Source: Chromohalobacter israelensis
Lineage (GTDB): Bacteria; Pseudomonadota; Gammaproteobacteria; Pseudomonadales; Halomonadaceae
Assembly (NCBI GenBank): GCA_000761475.1
Contig: JQNW01000003.1
Location: forward strand, 186,001 to 250,000
Length of the DNA stretch: 64,000 nt
Reading direction: 5' to 3'
Positions 16,712 to 25,823 of the stretch are shown here, piece by piece. The notes below the pieces were generated by a model. The model worked only from the letters and a program-made list of their open reading frames with translations. It was not told the DNA's origin and ran no database searches. The translations under genes were made by a program, and so were the position numbers. How positions within the stretch are numbered: the stretch's first letter is position 1; each line of letters begins with the position of its first letter.

Positions 16712-17779
16712 TCACAGCCCCAGGGAGCGGCTCAGGTCACCCTCCGCCAGGGAGGAGCCGGCCACGGCCTCGCGCAGGGCGTCGACGACGTCGCCGGGCA
16801 GCGGGATGCCGTCGCGCAGATAGCGCTGACGCTTCGCCAGGCCCGACTGGCCGGGGAGACGCACCGGGACCTCGGGGTCGACGCGCTCGGAGTCGAGGCA
16901 TTGCCGGGCGAGGAAGTCGGTTTCATCCAGGAAGGCCTGCGTGCCGCCGAAGCGTGCCGGGTCGATGACCATCACCGTGGCCGAGGCGCCCCATTGCGTG
17001 GGGGCGTCCTTGCGTCCAAAGCCGCCGAGCGCCGAGGTCAGCGCCTCGACCATCAGGCCCAGGGCGAACCCCTTGTGGCCGAAGGCCTGGCCGCCGAGGG
17101 GCAGGATGCTGCCGGGCGGCGTGGTGAAGAAGTCCTCGGGGTCGTCGCTGACCGTGCCCCGGTTGGTGAGGATGGCGGGGTGTGCGAGCTTGCCGCCCTC
17201 GGCGCGGGTCTTGTTGACGGTGCCGTTGGTGATGCTCGACATGCTGACATCGATCAGCAGCGGATGTTCGCGTCCCGGAATGCCGATCGCCAGCGGGTCC
17301 GGCGTGTACACCGGCGTGGTGCCGCCGTAGGGCGCCACCGAGGCCACCGCGGGGTCGGAACTGAGCACGATGGGGACCAGACCCTGCTCGACGAGCGGGC
17401 GCAGGTAGGCCGCCAGACAGGCGATATGATGCGAACGCTTGAGCGTGACGATGCCGATGCCGAAACCGTCGGCCGCCTGACGCGCATGCGCCAGGGCCCG
17501 CGTCACGAGATACGGCCCCAGCACGTAGTGCCCGTCGATCGTGGCGGCGACGGGGCTGCTTTCCGTGAGCGCCAGTTGCCGGTGATCGCCGCAGGCATTG
17601 CCGGCCCTGAGATCGTTGAGGTAGCCCTTGGCCAGCTTGACGCCGTGGGTGTGATGACCGAGCAGGTCACCCTCGACGAGTATCGAGGCGGTGGTCTCGG
17701 CGACCTCCGCCGTGGCGCCGGCCTCCGTGAAGAGCGCGGTCAGCAGGTCGGTCAGGGGAGTGGACGCGTAAAGGGTCAT
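16712..17779 (-). CDS. Malate/L-lactate dehydrogenase-type oxidoreductase (Ldh2/YlbC family)
   Basis: 355 residues of the Ldh_2 fold, unrelated to Rossmann lactate dehydrogenases. Characteristic stretches are GDLLGHHTHGVKL (catalytic His), SHHIACLAAYLRPL, PYGGTTPVYTPDPLAIGIPG and GHKGFALGLMVEAL. Members include ureidoglycolate, sulfolactate (ComC) and 2,3-diketogulonate oxidoreductases. It overlaps tctA by four bases, so it is coupled to the transporter and probably acts on the imported hydroxyacid. Confidence 0.87.
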   Translation of the reverse strand: MTLYASTPLTDLLTALFTEAGATAEVAETTASILVEGDLLGHHTHGVKLAKGYLNDLRAGNACGDHRQLALTESSPVAATIDGHYVLGPYLVTRALAHARQAADGFGIGIVTLKRSHHIACLAAYLRPLVEQGLVPIVLSSDPAVASVAPYGGTTPVYTPDPLAIGIPGREHPLLIDVSMSSITNGTVNKTRAEGGKLAHPAILTNRGTVSDDPEDFFTTPPGSILPLGGQAFGHKGFALGLMVEALTSALGGFGRKDAPTQWGASATVMVIDPARFGGTQAFLDETDFLARQCLDSERVDPEVPVRLPGQSGLAKRQRYLRDGIPLPGDVVDALREAVAGSSLAEGDLSRSLGL

Positions 17780-19290
17780 GGAGTCCTCGGCGATTGGTCA
17801 CGAGAGGCGCCGCAGTAGCGACGATAGAGGCGAACGAACAGCGGCAGCAGCCAGATCAGGATGACCATGATGCCCAGGCCCGCACTGATCGGGCGCGAGA
17901 AGAAGCTCAGCAGGTCGCCGTTGCTCTTGAGCATCGAGCTCATGAAGTTGTTTTCCAGCGTGCCGCCCAGCACCAGGCCCAGAATGGCAGGGGCCATTGG
18001 GAAGTCGTTGCGTGCCAGGATGAAGGCCACCAGGCCGATGATCAGCATGATCCACACATCGGTGATGGCGTTGTTGATGGCGAAGGCACCCACGATGCAG
18101 AAGCACAGGATGATCGGCATCAACACCTTGCGCGGGGTCAGGATGAACACCTTGGCCGAGCGAATGGCGATGTAGCCGATGGGCAGCATGATCAGGTTGG
18201 CGATGAAGAACACCGTGAACAGGGCGTATACCAGCCCGCCGCCCTCCATGAAGATGGTGGGGCCGGGGTTCATGCCCTTCATGTACAGCACGCCGATGAC
18301 GATGGCAGTGATCGAGTCGCCGGGGATACCGAAGACCAGCGCGGGCACCCAGGCGCCGCTGATGCCGGAGTTGTTGGCCGAGCTGGCATCGACGATGCCC
18401 TCGATGTGCCCGGTGCCGTAGGCGTCCCGGTTCTTCGAGCGGCTCTTGCCCATGGCATAGGAGATCCACGCTGCGATGTCCGCGCCGGCGCCGGGCAGGG
18501 CACCGATCAGCGTGCCGGTCGAACTCCCGCGCAGCAGGTTGCGCCAGTAGCGCTTGAGATGCTGGGGGACGCTGCCGAAGACCTTGTCCTTGTGCACGGC
18601 GGGGACGTTGCGCCCCTCGTTGCTCGAGCCGTAGAACATCATCAGCTCATTGAGCGCGAACATGCCGATCATCACCGGAATGAAATTGACACCGGCCATC
18701 AAGTCCGGAATGCCGAACGTGAAGCGCGGCGCGCCGCTCATCATGTCGAGGCCGACGGTGGAAAGCAGCAGGCCCACCAGCAGCGACAGGAAGGCCTTGG
18801 TCTTGGAGCCGATGGAGATGAAGATCGAGCAGCTAAGCCCCAGCAGCGCCAGCCAGAAATACTCGAACGAACTGAACTTCAGCGCGACCTCGGCCAGCGA
18901 GGGCGACACGAAGACCAGCACCAGGGTGCCGAACAGACCGCCGAAGATCGAGCACACCAGGTTGGTGCCCAGCGTTTCCCGCGCTCGCCCTTGTCGCGCG
19001 AGCTGGTGCGACTCGCCGACGTAGGCGGCCGACGCGGGGGTGCCGGGGATATTGAGATAGGTGCCGGGAATGTCGCCGGCGAATATCGCCATCGCCGAGG
19101 TGGTCACGATGGCCGCGATGGCGGGGGTGGGGTCCATGTAGAAGGTGATGGGCACCAGCAGCGCCACGGCCATGGTCGCGGTCAACCCGGGCACGGCGCC
19201 CACGAAGACCCCGAAAATGGCCGCGGCGGCGATGACGAGCAGCGTCTGAAAATTGAAGACCAGCGTCAGGCCTTGCAGGAATGCATCCAT
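17776..19290 (-). CDS. tctA: Tripartite tricarboxylate transporter TctA
   Basis: 504 residues with 11-12 membrane segments. Signature blocks are FGVFVGAVPGLTATMAVALLVPITFYMDP, GDIPGTYLNIPGTPASAAYVGESHQLARQG and LIGALPGAGADIAAWISYAMGK. It is the permease subunit of a TTT uptake system. It follows tctB by 7 nt. Confidence 0.93.
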   Translation of the reverse strand: MDAFLQGLTLVFNFQTLLVIAAAAIFGVFVGAVPGLTATMAVALLVPITFYMDPTPAIAAIVTTSAMAIFAGDIPGTYLNIPGTPASAAYVGESHQLARQGRARETLGTNLVCSIFGGLFGTLVLVFVSPSLAEVALKFSSFEYFWLALLGLSCSIFISIGSKTKAFLSLLVGLLLSTVGLDMMSGAPRFTFGIPDLMAGVNFIPVMIGMFALNELMMFYGSSNEGRNVPAVHKDKVFGSVPQHLKRYWRNLLRGSSTGTLIGALPGAGADIAAWISYAMGKSRSKNRDAYGTGHIEGIVDASSANNSGISGAWVPALVFGIPGDSITAIVIGVLYMKGMNPGPTIFMEGGGLVYALFTVFFIANLIMLPIGYIAIRSAKVFILTPRKVLMPIILCFCIVGAFAINNAITDVWIMLIIGLVAFILARNDFPMAPAILGLVLGGTLENNFMSSMLKSNGDLLSFFSRPISAGLGIMVILIWLLPLFVRLYRRYCGASRDQSPRTP

Positions 19291-19297
19291 GGCTTAC

Positions 19298-19765
19298 TTA
19301 CCCCCAGAGGCTCAGCAATCCCTCGGGGAGGGGAATGAGCAGGTAGCGAGAGAACACCAGGTCGATGACCAGTGCCGCGACGATGGAGATCCCGAGCGCG
19401 AGAATGGGCGAGGTGCGCCGTGCGAGCATCATGACGAACATGATCACGGCCAGGCACAGCATGGTCCCCAGCCATTCGCTTGCCAGGATGTAGAAGACGA
19501 TGGCCAGCGCGGGCAGCAGGGAGAGCAGCAGATTGCGCATGCGCTCCGGGGCCGGTCGCCAGGCGATGCCGTGCGCGATGCCCTTGAGCGCCCCACCATG
19601 ACTGATCGCAAGGATCAGCCCGCCGATCATGAACCCTCCCCCGATGAGAGAGGGAAACAGTGAGGGCCCGTACTGCAGGCTCGGCATGGTGGGGAACCCC
19701 TGGGCCACGACATAGACGATGGCACCCGCCGCCATGAACGCGAGGCCGAGCATGAAGTCTTTCAT
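19298..19765 (-). CDS. tctB: Tripartite tricarboxylate transporter TctB
   Basis: 155 residues with four predicted helices, including PSLQYGPSLFPSLIGGGFMIGGLIL near the N terminus, the typical TctB beginning. Start 19765 (MKDFML) was chosen because the first helix begins there. It lies between tctC and tctA. Confidence 0.9.
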   Translation of the reverse strand: MKDFMLGLAFMAAGAIVYVVAQGFPTMPSLQYGPSLFPSLIGGGFMIGGLILAISHGGALKGIAHGIAWRPAPERMRNLLLSLLPALAIVFYILASEWLGTMLCLAVIMFVMMLARRTSPILALGISIVAALVIDLVFSRYLLIPLPEGLLSLWG

Positions 19766-19778
19766 CGTGGCCTCCGGG

Positions 19779-20756
19779 TTACTTGGCCAGGCCGACTTGT
19801 TCGACGATCTCGCCGAAGCGCTCATCCATGTCGGCCATCAGTTGACCGAAGTCCTCGGCGTTGCGCCACTCGGTGCCGAACCCTTGCTTGGCCATGAAAC
19901 CCTGATAGGTGTCGCTGTTGTAGGCGGCTTCCAGGGCGTCTTCCAGGGTGGCGACGATCTCGGGGTCCATGCCCTTGGGACCGGCGATGCCGCGCCACTC
20001 ACCGATCTGGTAGTCGCTGCCGATGGCTTCCTGAACCGTGGGCACGTCCGGGAAGCTGTCGATGCGCTCGGGAGCCATGACCCCCAGGCTCTTGGCGCGG
20101 CCGGACTCGATCATCGAACGCCCCTCGGGGACCGAGCTCGGCACGATGTCGATGCCACCGGCGGCGAGCTCGGTCATGGCAGGGGCCGCCCCTTGGCTGG
20201 GAATCCAGGTGACCCGGTCGGGTTCCATGCCCTGATCCATCAGAAAGCCGGCGAAGGCCAGGTGCCAGACGCCGCCCTGGCCGGTGCCGGAGGCGTTGAA
20301 GGTGCCCTTGGGTTCATCGCGCACGGTCTGCACCAGGTCCTCGAGATCGCCGAAGGGACCGTCGGTGGCGACCTGGACGCCCGCGTAGTCGTAGTTGATC
20401 TGGGCGATGGGGGTGTAGTCGCGGTAGGTGAGATCGGTGAGGCCCTGCCAGTGCATCATGTTGATCTCGCCCGTGACCAGCCCGAGCGTGTAGCCGTCCG
20501 GATTGGCGTTGGCGATGGCGCTATGGCCCACCACGCCGCTGCCCCCCGTGCGGTTGACGACGTTGATGGTTTCCCCGAGCTCTTCTTCCATCGCCTTGGC
20601 GATGGTGCGTGCGGTGGCGTCGGTGCCGCCGCCGGCGGCCCAGGGGACGATGATGGTGATGGGTTTTTCCGGATACTCGGCGAAGGCCGGGCCGGCGATG
20701 GCGGTCAGCAGTACGGCGGTGCTGGCGAGGAGCGTTTTGTTGTGACGTTTGAGCAT
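19779..20756 (-). CDS. tctC: TTT substrate-binding protein TctC (Bug family)
   Basis: 325 residues with a signal peptide (about 1-26, ending AFA). The mature start EYPEKPITIIVPWAAGGGTDATAR is the Bug-family ligand loop, followed by VVNRTGGSGVVGH and the FNASGTGQGG pocket. It is periplasmic. AAGGATCGATC precedes the ATG, and the twin operator at 20830 lies 73 nt upstream. The substrate is presumably a carboxylate degraded by the UxaA-family and dehydrogenase genes. Confidence 0.92.
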   Translation of the reverse strand: MLKRHNKTLLASTAVLLTAIAGPAFAEYPEKPITIIVPWAAGGGTDATARTIAKAMEEELGETINVVNRTGGSGVVGHSAIANANPDGYTLGLVTGEINMMHWQGLTDLTYRDYTPIAQINYDYAGVQVATDGPFGDLEDLVQTVRDEPKGTFNASGTGQGGVWHLAFAGFLMDQGMEPDRVTWIPSQGAAPAMTELAAGGIDIVPSSVPEGRSMIESGRAKSLGVMAPERIDSFPDVPTVQEAIGSDYQIGEWRGIAGPKGMDPEIVATLEDALEAAYNSDTYQGFMAKQGFGTEWRNAEDFGQLMADMDERFGEIVEQVGLAK

Positions 20757-20829
20757 GATCGATCCTTGTTATTGGTGTGTCATGAAGCATGACGTCTAGC
20801 GGTATGCATCTTTCAAGCTAGTGTTAATG

Positions 20830-20846
20830 AACATTGCGCGCAATAT
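20830..20846. promoter_or_regulatory. Twin operator AACATTGCGCGCAATAT before tctC
   Basis: Contains the perfect 12-bp palindrome ATTGCGCGCAAT (20833-20844). It matches the uxaA upstream site (13044-13060) at 15 of 17 bases and at nearly identical distance from the start codon (73 versus 72 nt). Confidence 0.65.
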
Positions 20847-20853
20847 ACATTTA

Positions 20854-20871
20854 TCTAGACTTTGGTCTAGA
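20854..20871. repeat. Inverted repeat TCTAGAC-N4-GTCTAGA
   Basis: Perfect 7-4-7 inverted repeat just upstream of the twin operator in the tctC promoter region. It could be a second regulator site or part of the same promoter. Confidence 0.4.
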
Positions 20872-20927
20872 AAGTGCTTTGAAACCTCCTTTTTTTCAAT
20901 TAGTTGAAAGTGTTGACGAGAAGCGTC

Positions 20928-22061
20928 TCAGAACGCTTCTTCCAGGAGACGCTGGAAGTCCTCAAGGGTGGGCGGCCGTGGATTGGTCGCGGTCGAGTGA
21001 TCCTCGAGCGCCCACTGGGCGACCGGCGCCAGGCGGTCGCGCGTCACGCCCAGCTCGCTGAGGCGCATGGGCAGCGACAGATCGCGGTTGAGCTGGATAA
21101 AGGCCTCGGCGAGATCCGTTCCCGGGGCGAGCCCCATGGCCTGGCGCAGCCGGTCGAACTTGTCTTCGCAATGCGGCTGGTTGAAGCGCAGCACGCACGG
21201 CATCAACAGCGCGTTGAGCGTGCCGTGATGAAGCTTGAGGTCGTGAAAGCCGCCCAGCGCATGAGACAGCGAGTGCACCGCGCCGAGCCCCTTCTGAAAG
21301 GCCAGGGCGCCCTGGGTGGCGGCCATCAGCATTTCGCTGCGGGCCTCGAGGTCGTTGCCGTCGTGAACGGCGGTGCGGATATGGCGCGTGGCACGCTGCA
21401 GGCCGTCCAGCGCGATGGCATCGGCGGGCGGATTGAAGCGCGGGCTGAGGAACGTCTCGACGCAGTGCGCGATGGCGTCCATGCCGGTGGCGGCGGTGAG
21501 AGTGGCCGGCAGCGAGAGGGTCAGCACGGGATCGCAGATCGCCACATCGGGGAGCAGGTGCGGCGACAGGAAGCCGAGCTTGCGCTCGTCGCGCATGCTG
21601 ATCAGCGCGGCACGTCCCACCTCGCTGCCGGTGCCGGCCGTGGTGGGAATGGCGACCAGCGGCAGCACGTCGCTGCCGATGCGTGCCGCGCCACCCTCGA
21701 TCACCGCGTACTGACGCAGGGGCGCCGGATGGCTGGCCAGCAGGGCAACCCCCTTGGCCAGGTCGATGCTGGAACCGCCGCCCAGCGCGACGATGCCGTC
21801 GCAGCCGTGTTCGTGGTAGCAGGCCACGGCCTCCTCGATGGCGACCTCGGTGGGATTGGCCGGCGTTTCGTCGTAGACCGGCGCCGGATGCTTGCCGCCG
21901 ATGGCGGCCTGCACGCGGTCCACCAGTCCGCTGGCGGTCAGTCCGGCATCGGTGACGATCAAGGGCCTGGCGACGCCGAGGAGCGAGAGTTCCTCGGCCA
22001 GGTTGTCCAGGGCATCGGCGCCGAAACGTATCTTGGTCAGATAATTGATGATCGAACTCAT
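20928..22061 (-). CDS. Iron-containing alcohol dehydrogenase
   Basis: 377 residues of the group III dehydrogenase family. NAD-binding GGGSSIDLAKG and PTTAGTGSEVGRAALI precede the metal-ligand motifs GMDAIAHCVE and GLGAVHSLSHALGG. A 9-bp stem (AGAAGCGT with its complement) overlaps the stop codon. AAGGAGCGGCC precedes the ATG. It is divergent from a LysR gene 188 nt away. Such enzymes oxidise short alcohols, 4-hydroxybutyrate or glycolaldehyde-type substrates; the substrate here is unknown. Confidence 0.88.
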   Translation of the reverse strand: MSSIINYLTKIRFGADALDNLAEELSLLGVARPLIVTDAGLTASGLVDRVQAAIGGKHPAPVYDETPANPTEVAIEEAVACYHEHGCDGIVALGGGSSIDLAKGVALLASHPAPLRQYAVIEGGAARIGSDVLPLVAIPTTAGTGSEVGRAALISMRDERKLGFLSPHLLPDVAICDPVLTLSLPATLTAATGMDAIAHCVETFLSPRFNPPADAIALDGLQRATRHIRTAVHDGNDLEARSEMLMAATQGALAFQKGLGAVHSLSHALGGFHDLKLHHGTLNALLMPCVLRFNQPHCEDKFDRLRQAMGLAPGTDLAEAFIQLNRDLSLPMRLSELGVTRDRLAPVAQWALEDHSTATNPRPPTLEDFQRLLEEAF

Positions 22062-22137
22062 GGCCGCTCCTTGTGGCCCTGACGCTGCCAGGGCGGTGAT
22101 TGTTGTTGGCGTTTCGCTCAGGCTATGGCCGCATTGA

Positions 22138-22173
22138 AATCACAATCCAATCGAAGTTTGTGGCATTGTGATT
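22138..22173. promoter_or_regulatory. Inverted repeat AATCACAAT ... ATTGTGATT in the ADH/LysR region
   Basis: Perfect 9-bp arms (22138-22146 and 22165-22173) separated by 18 bp, between the divergent Fe-ADH (22061) and LysR (22250) genes. The layout suits LysR-type binding and autoregulation. Confidence 0.5.
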
Positions 22174-22249
22174 CCTCTGGGTTATCGGCAAGTCGAGCGG
22201 GCATGCGCCATGGGCACGCGCCGCTCGTGACGACGAGGATGTTTTCACC

Positions 22250-23203
22250 ATGACGACGGGCAAGCTGTCCCACGCGCATCTCTGCGGTTGGCTGCGTTTC
22301 AAGCATCTGACGCTTCTCACCACGCTGGCGGAGAGCCGCAACATGCACGCCACGGCGCGGGTGATGCACCTGAGCCAGCCGGCTGCGAGCAAGATGCTGC
22401 GGGACCTGGAGGTATACTTCGGATTCGCGCTTTTCGAACGCCTGCCGCGTGCCATGCAGCCCACCGAGCTGGGAGAGCAGGTCATCCGCCATGCCTGGAT
22501 CCTGCTCAACGACATGGAGCGCCTGGTCGACGACATCAACGATCTGCGCGAGGGCGGCTACGGCCAACTGCTGATCGGCGCGATCGCGGCGGCCGCGCCG
22601 GAGATCCTGCCGGCGGCCATCGCGCGTCTCAAGCAGGCCCGGCCGCGCCTGTCGGTGAGTCTGCAGGAGCAGACCAGCGACAGGCTGCTGCTCGAGCTGG
22701 AGCACAAGCGTCTCGATCTGGTCATCGGGCGCTTGACGCATGTCAGCCAGCACAACCTGTTCGATTTCGAACCGCTGCTGGACGAACCGCTGCGGGTCGT
22801 GGTGCGTCGCGATCACCCTCTGACCCGGCGTGGCGAGGCGCCTTCGCTGGACGAGCTGAGTCACTGGCCCTGGATCCTGCATCCCTTGTCGAGCCCCATG
22901 CGCGGCGTGTTCGAGTCGGCGCTGGCCGAGGAAGGGATCGCGACGCCGGCCAACGTCGTCGAGACCACGTCCATCCAGGCGACGCTGCAGCTGCTGCAGT
23001 CCTCGGACATGCTCGCGGTGCTGCCGCGCTCCGTCATGCGTCGTCCCCTGGCGGGGGGCCAGTACGTGGTCCTCGAACGCGTGATCGGCAAGCCGCTGGA
23101 CTACTACGGTATCATCACCCGCCGCCAGGAGCCGTTGTCGCCCGCGGTGGAGGAACTGGTCGTGCACTTGCGCCGGCTGGCTGCCGAGGCCGACGGTCGC
23201 TGA
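22250..23203 (+). CDS. LysR-family transcriptional regulator (GbpR/PcaQ-like)
   Basis: 317 residues. The N-terminal winged helix contains FKHLTLLTTLAESRNMHATARVMHLSQPAASKMLRDLEVYFGFALFER, the extended first helix of the GbpR/PcaQ branch. A type 2 periplasmic-binding effector domain follows from about residue 100 (GQLLIGAIAAAAPEILPAAIARL). It is divergent from the iron alcohol dehydrogenase and upstream of an SDR, which are its likely targets. Confidence 0.88.
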   Translation: MTTGKLSHAHLCGWLRFKHLTLLTTLAESRNMHATARVMHLSQPAASKMLRDLEVYFGFALFERLPRAMQPTELGEQVIRHAWILLNDMERLVDDINDLREGGYGQLLIGAIAAAAPEILPAAIARLKQARPRLSVSLQEQTSDRLLLELEHKRLDLVIGRLTHVSQHNLFDFEPLLDEPLRVVVRRDHPLTRRGEAPSLDELSHWPWILHPLSSPMRGVFESALAEEGIATPANVVETTSIQATLQLLQSSDMLAVLPRSVMRRPLAGGQYVVLERVIGKPLDYYGIITRRQEPLSPAVEELVVHLRRLAAEADGR

Positions 23204-23327
23204 CATGGCTCGTCCTTAAGTCTAATGCCGGTCGGCCCCGCAATCTGGAATCCTGACACGCACTTAGTGTGATGTATGACAGCACGCCGTGTCGGATGCT
23301 GTCTCCACCGGCTTGGGAGCAATCACC

Positions 23328-24095
23328 ATGTTCGATGAGTTTCAGGGCAAGCGCATTCTGGTCACCGGGGCGAGCACCGGCATCGGCGCCGCCGTGGCCA
23401 AGCGCTTCGGCGCACTGGGCGCGCATGTCGCCGTGCATTACAACACCAGCGAGGCGCCGGCACGTGAGGTGGTCGAAGCCATCGAGCGCGCCGGTGGCCA
23501 GGCGTTCACGCTTCAGCAGGACGTGAGCACCGCCGAGGGCGCCGTCGACGTGGTAGACCGGGCCGCCGAGCGCCTGGGGGGATTGGACATCCTCGTCAAC
23601 AATGCGGGCGACATGCTGGGACGCGTACCGGCGGGGGACATCGAGGCGGCGCATTATGCGCGCGTGATGGACCTCAACGTGCGCTCGGTGACGCTGGCCA
23701 CGCGCGCGGCGCTCGCCCATTTCCGCCGCCAGGGCGAGGCCGGCAACATCATCAATACCACGTCGGTGGCGGCCCGCAACGGGGGCGGCCCCGGGGCGTC
23801 GCTGTATGCCTCGGCCAAGGCCTTCGTCAGCTCGTTCACGCGGGGCATGGCCAAGGAGCTGGCCGGAGACGGGGTGCGGGTCAATGCCGTGGCACCGGGT
23901 GTCATCGTGACGCCGTTCCATGATCGCCACAGCAGCGATGCCCAGCTCGAGGCCATGCGCGCCGGCATTCCCATGGGGCGCCTGGGGACGCCCGAGGAGT
24001 GCGTCGGGGCGTTTCTGTTCCTGGCATCCGACGCCATGAGCGGGTATGTCACGGGGCAGATCCTGGAGGTCAACGGCGGGCAGCTGATGCCCTGA
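23328..24095 (+). CDS. SDR-family oxidoreductase
   Basis: 255 residues. Cofactor motif TGASTGIGAAV, NNAGD, catalytic YASAK and the C-terminal FLASDAMSGYVTGQILEVNGGQ are intact. A start at 23328 follows GGGAGCAATCACC; the upstream GTG ORF start at 23289 is less likely. It follows the LysR gene by 124 nt on the same strand. The fold resembles 3-oxoacyl-ACP reductase and sugar dehydrogenases; no specific substrate can be assigned. Confidence 0.85.
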   Translation: MFDEFQGKRILVTGASTGIGAAVAKRFGALGAHVAVHYNTSEAPAREVVEAIERAGGQAFTLQQDVSTAEGAVDVVDRAAERLGGLDILVNNAGDMLGRVPAGDIEAAHYARVMDLNVRSVTLATRAALAHFRRQGEAGNIINTTSVAARNGGGPGASLYASAKAFVSSFTRGMAKELAGDGVRVNAVAPGVIVTPFHDRHSSDAQLEAMRAGIPMGRLGTPEECVGAFLFLASDAMSGYVTGQILEVNGGQLMP

Positions 24096-24234
24096 GCGTC
24101 AAGCGGATCACGACACGGCCGAGCGCAGACGCGAGATCGGCCGTGGGTGCCTGAACCGCGAGGCCATCACTGGTATCCTTGTCTCGTGATGCTGTCATCA
24201 CCGAAAGTCCATCACCGAAAGACAACGGGACTCC

Positions 24235-24702
24235 ATGGCCTCGCTTTCCTTGTTCCTTTCCATCCTCATCTCTGCGGTGGCGCTGACCGCGGCGGCGACC
24301 ATGCTGGTCTATCGCTGGCTGGACCGCCGTGGGAGGTCGTCCGGCAAACGCGGCGGACAGGCTGCCCGCAAGCGTTCCTCGTCCGACAAGCGGCGCTCCC
24401 GCGGGGGAAGCCGCTCACCGAAGACCGCCACGAAGACCGCATCGAAGCAGGGCGCCACAGGTCCGCGCGTGGCGTTTCCACGCCTGCCCGCCTGGCTGCG
24501 CGCCGCCTTGCCGCTGGGCATGATGCTGACGCTGATCGCCGGGTCGGGCCAGCTGGCGCTGCAGGGTATCGACAATGCACACCGCGCGTCTGCCGGCGAC
24601 CCGCGTCTGCCGGCGCTGGAAAACGCGGTGGACGGCCTCTCACTGTTGGCATTGGCGTTCCTGCTGGTGGGGATCGCCGCATGGCTTGCCCGTCGTCAAT
24701 GA
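24235..24702 (+). CDS. Hypothetical membrane protein with basic linker
   Basis: 155 residues. A first hydrophobic helix (about 4-27) is followed by a very basic, Ser/Arg/Lys-rich stretch (about 30-80), then two further helices (about 90-112 and 132-150). No family was recognised. It is between an SDR gene and the UDP-sugar genes with no clear link to either. The basic linker should lie in the cytoplasm. Confidence 0.6.
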   Translation: MASLSLFLSILISAVALTAAATMLVYRWLDRRGRSSGKRGGQAARKRSSSDKRRSRGGSRSPKTATKTASKQGATGPRVAFPRLPAWLRAALPLGMMLTLIAGSGQLALQGIDNAHRASAGDPRLPALENAVDGLSLLALAFLLVGIAAWLARRQ

Positions 24703-24778
24703 AGCGAGATACATGGATCGGCGCGTTTGCAGCGCCATGCTATAGTCCCCGCCATCACACGCAGATGACGCTAGCCAC

Positions 24779-25780
24779 ATGAATATCCTGATCACCGGCA
24801 TGGCCGGCTTCATCGGTCATGCCGTCGCCAAGCGCCTGGCGGCCGAAGGGCATGACATCGTCGGCATCGACAACCTCAACGATTACTACGACGTGTCGCT
24901 GAAACAGGCCCGCCTGGACGACCTGGCGGGATGGCCGAACGTGCGCTTCGAATGCCTGGACCTGGCCGATCGCGCGGGCATGGAACGCCTGTTCGCCGAC
25001 ACGCGCTTCGAGCGTGTCATCCATCTGGCCGCGCAGGCCGGGGTGCGTTACTCCCTCGACAACCCGCACGTCTACGCGCAATCCAACCTGGTGGGTCACC
25101 TCAATGTCCTGGAGGGCTGCCGCCACCAGCAGGTGCCGCACCTGATCTATGCCTCCTCGAGCTCGGTCTATGGCCAGAATGCCCAGGTGCCGTTTTCCAC
25201 CGCCGATGCCGTGGACCACCCCATCAGCTTGTATGCCGCCACCAAGAAGGCCAACGAGCTGATGACGCACAGCTACTCGCATCTGTACGGGATTCCCGCC
25301 ACCGGGCTGCGTTTCTTCACGGTCTACGGCCCCTGGGGACGTCCGGACATGGCCATGTTCAAGTTTACCCGGGCGATTCTCGCGGACGAGCCGCTGCCGG
25401 TGTTCAACCATGGCGATCTGTCCCGGGATTTCACCTATATCGACGATATCGTCGAGGGGGTCGTGCGCATCATGCAGGCGATTCCCGAGGCCGACCCGGA
25501 CAGTCCGGGCGCACGCCCCGATCAGAGCACGGCGCCCTTCGCGTTGTACAATATCGGGCATGGCAGCCCGGTGGCCCTGATGGACTTCGTGCATGCGCTG
25601 GAACGGGCCACGGGACGCACGGCGCGCTGTGACTTCAAGCCGATGCAGCCCGGCGACGTGCCGCGCACCTGGGCGGATACCGACGCGCTTTTCGAGAAGG
25701 TCGGCTATCGTCCGCAGGTTGGCGTCGACGAGGGCGTGGCGCGCTTCGTCGAGTGGTACCGCAGCTTTCACGGGATTTGA
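24779..25780 (+). CDS. UDP-glucuronate 4-epimerase / NAD-dependent sugar epimerase
   Basis: 333 residues of the extended SDR epimerase family. It has the NAD motif [31 protein letters not shown] typical of UDP-glucuronate epimerases, [19 protein letters not shown], catalytic YAATKKANE and [15 protein letters not shown]. It converts UDP-glucuronate to UDP-galacturonate for surface polysaccharide. The neighbouring ugd gene 43 nt downstream makes its substrate, and the two are probably co-transcribed. Confidence 0.9.
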   Translation: MNILITGMAGFIGHAVAKRLAAEGHDIVGIDNLNDYYDVSLKQARLDDLAGWPNVRFECLDLADRAGMERLFADTRFERVIHLAAQAGVRYSLDNPHVYAQSNLVGHLNVLEGCRHQQVPHLIYASSSSVYGQNAQVPFSTADAVDHPISLYAATKKANELMTHSYSHLYGIPATGLRFFTVYGPWGRPDMAMFKFTRAILADEPLPVFNHGDLSRDFTYIDDIVEGVVRIMQAIPEADPDSPGARPDQSTAPFALYNIGHGSPVALMDFVHALERATGRTARCDFKPMQPGDVPRTWADTDALFEKVGYRPQVGVDEGVARFVEWYRSFHGI

Positions 25781-25823
25781 TGCCCACGATTTTTTGGTTA
25801 ACGAGCGTAAAGGACGACATACG

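Noticed and set aside
13133-20756. Sulfolactate degradation cluster (suyAB/comC/TTT transporter), known from Chromohalobacter
   Set aside because: The UxaA-family protein is fused and carries the HGSGC sugar-acid dehydratase form rather than split SuyA and SuyB, and no SlcC-type dehydrogenase is seen.
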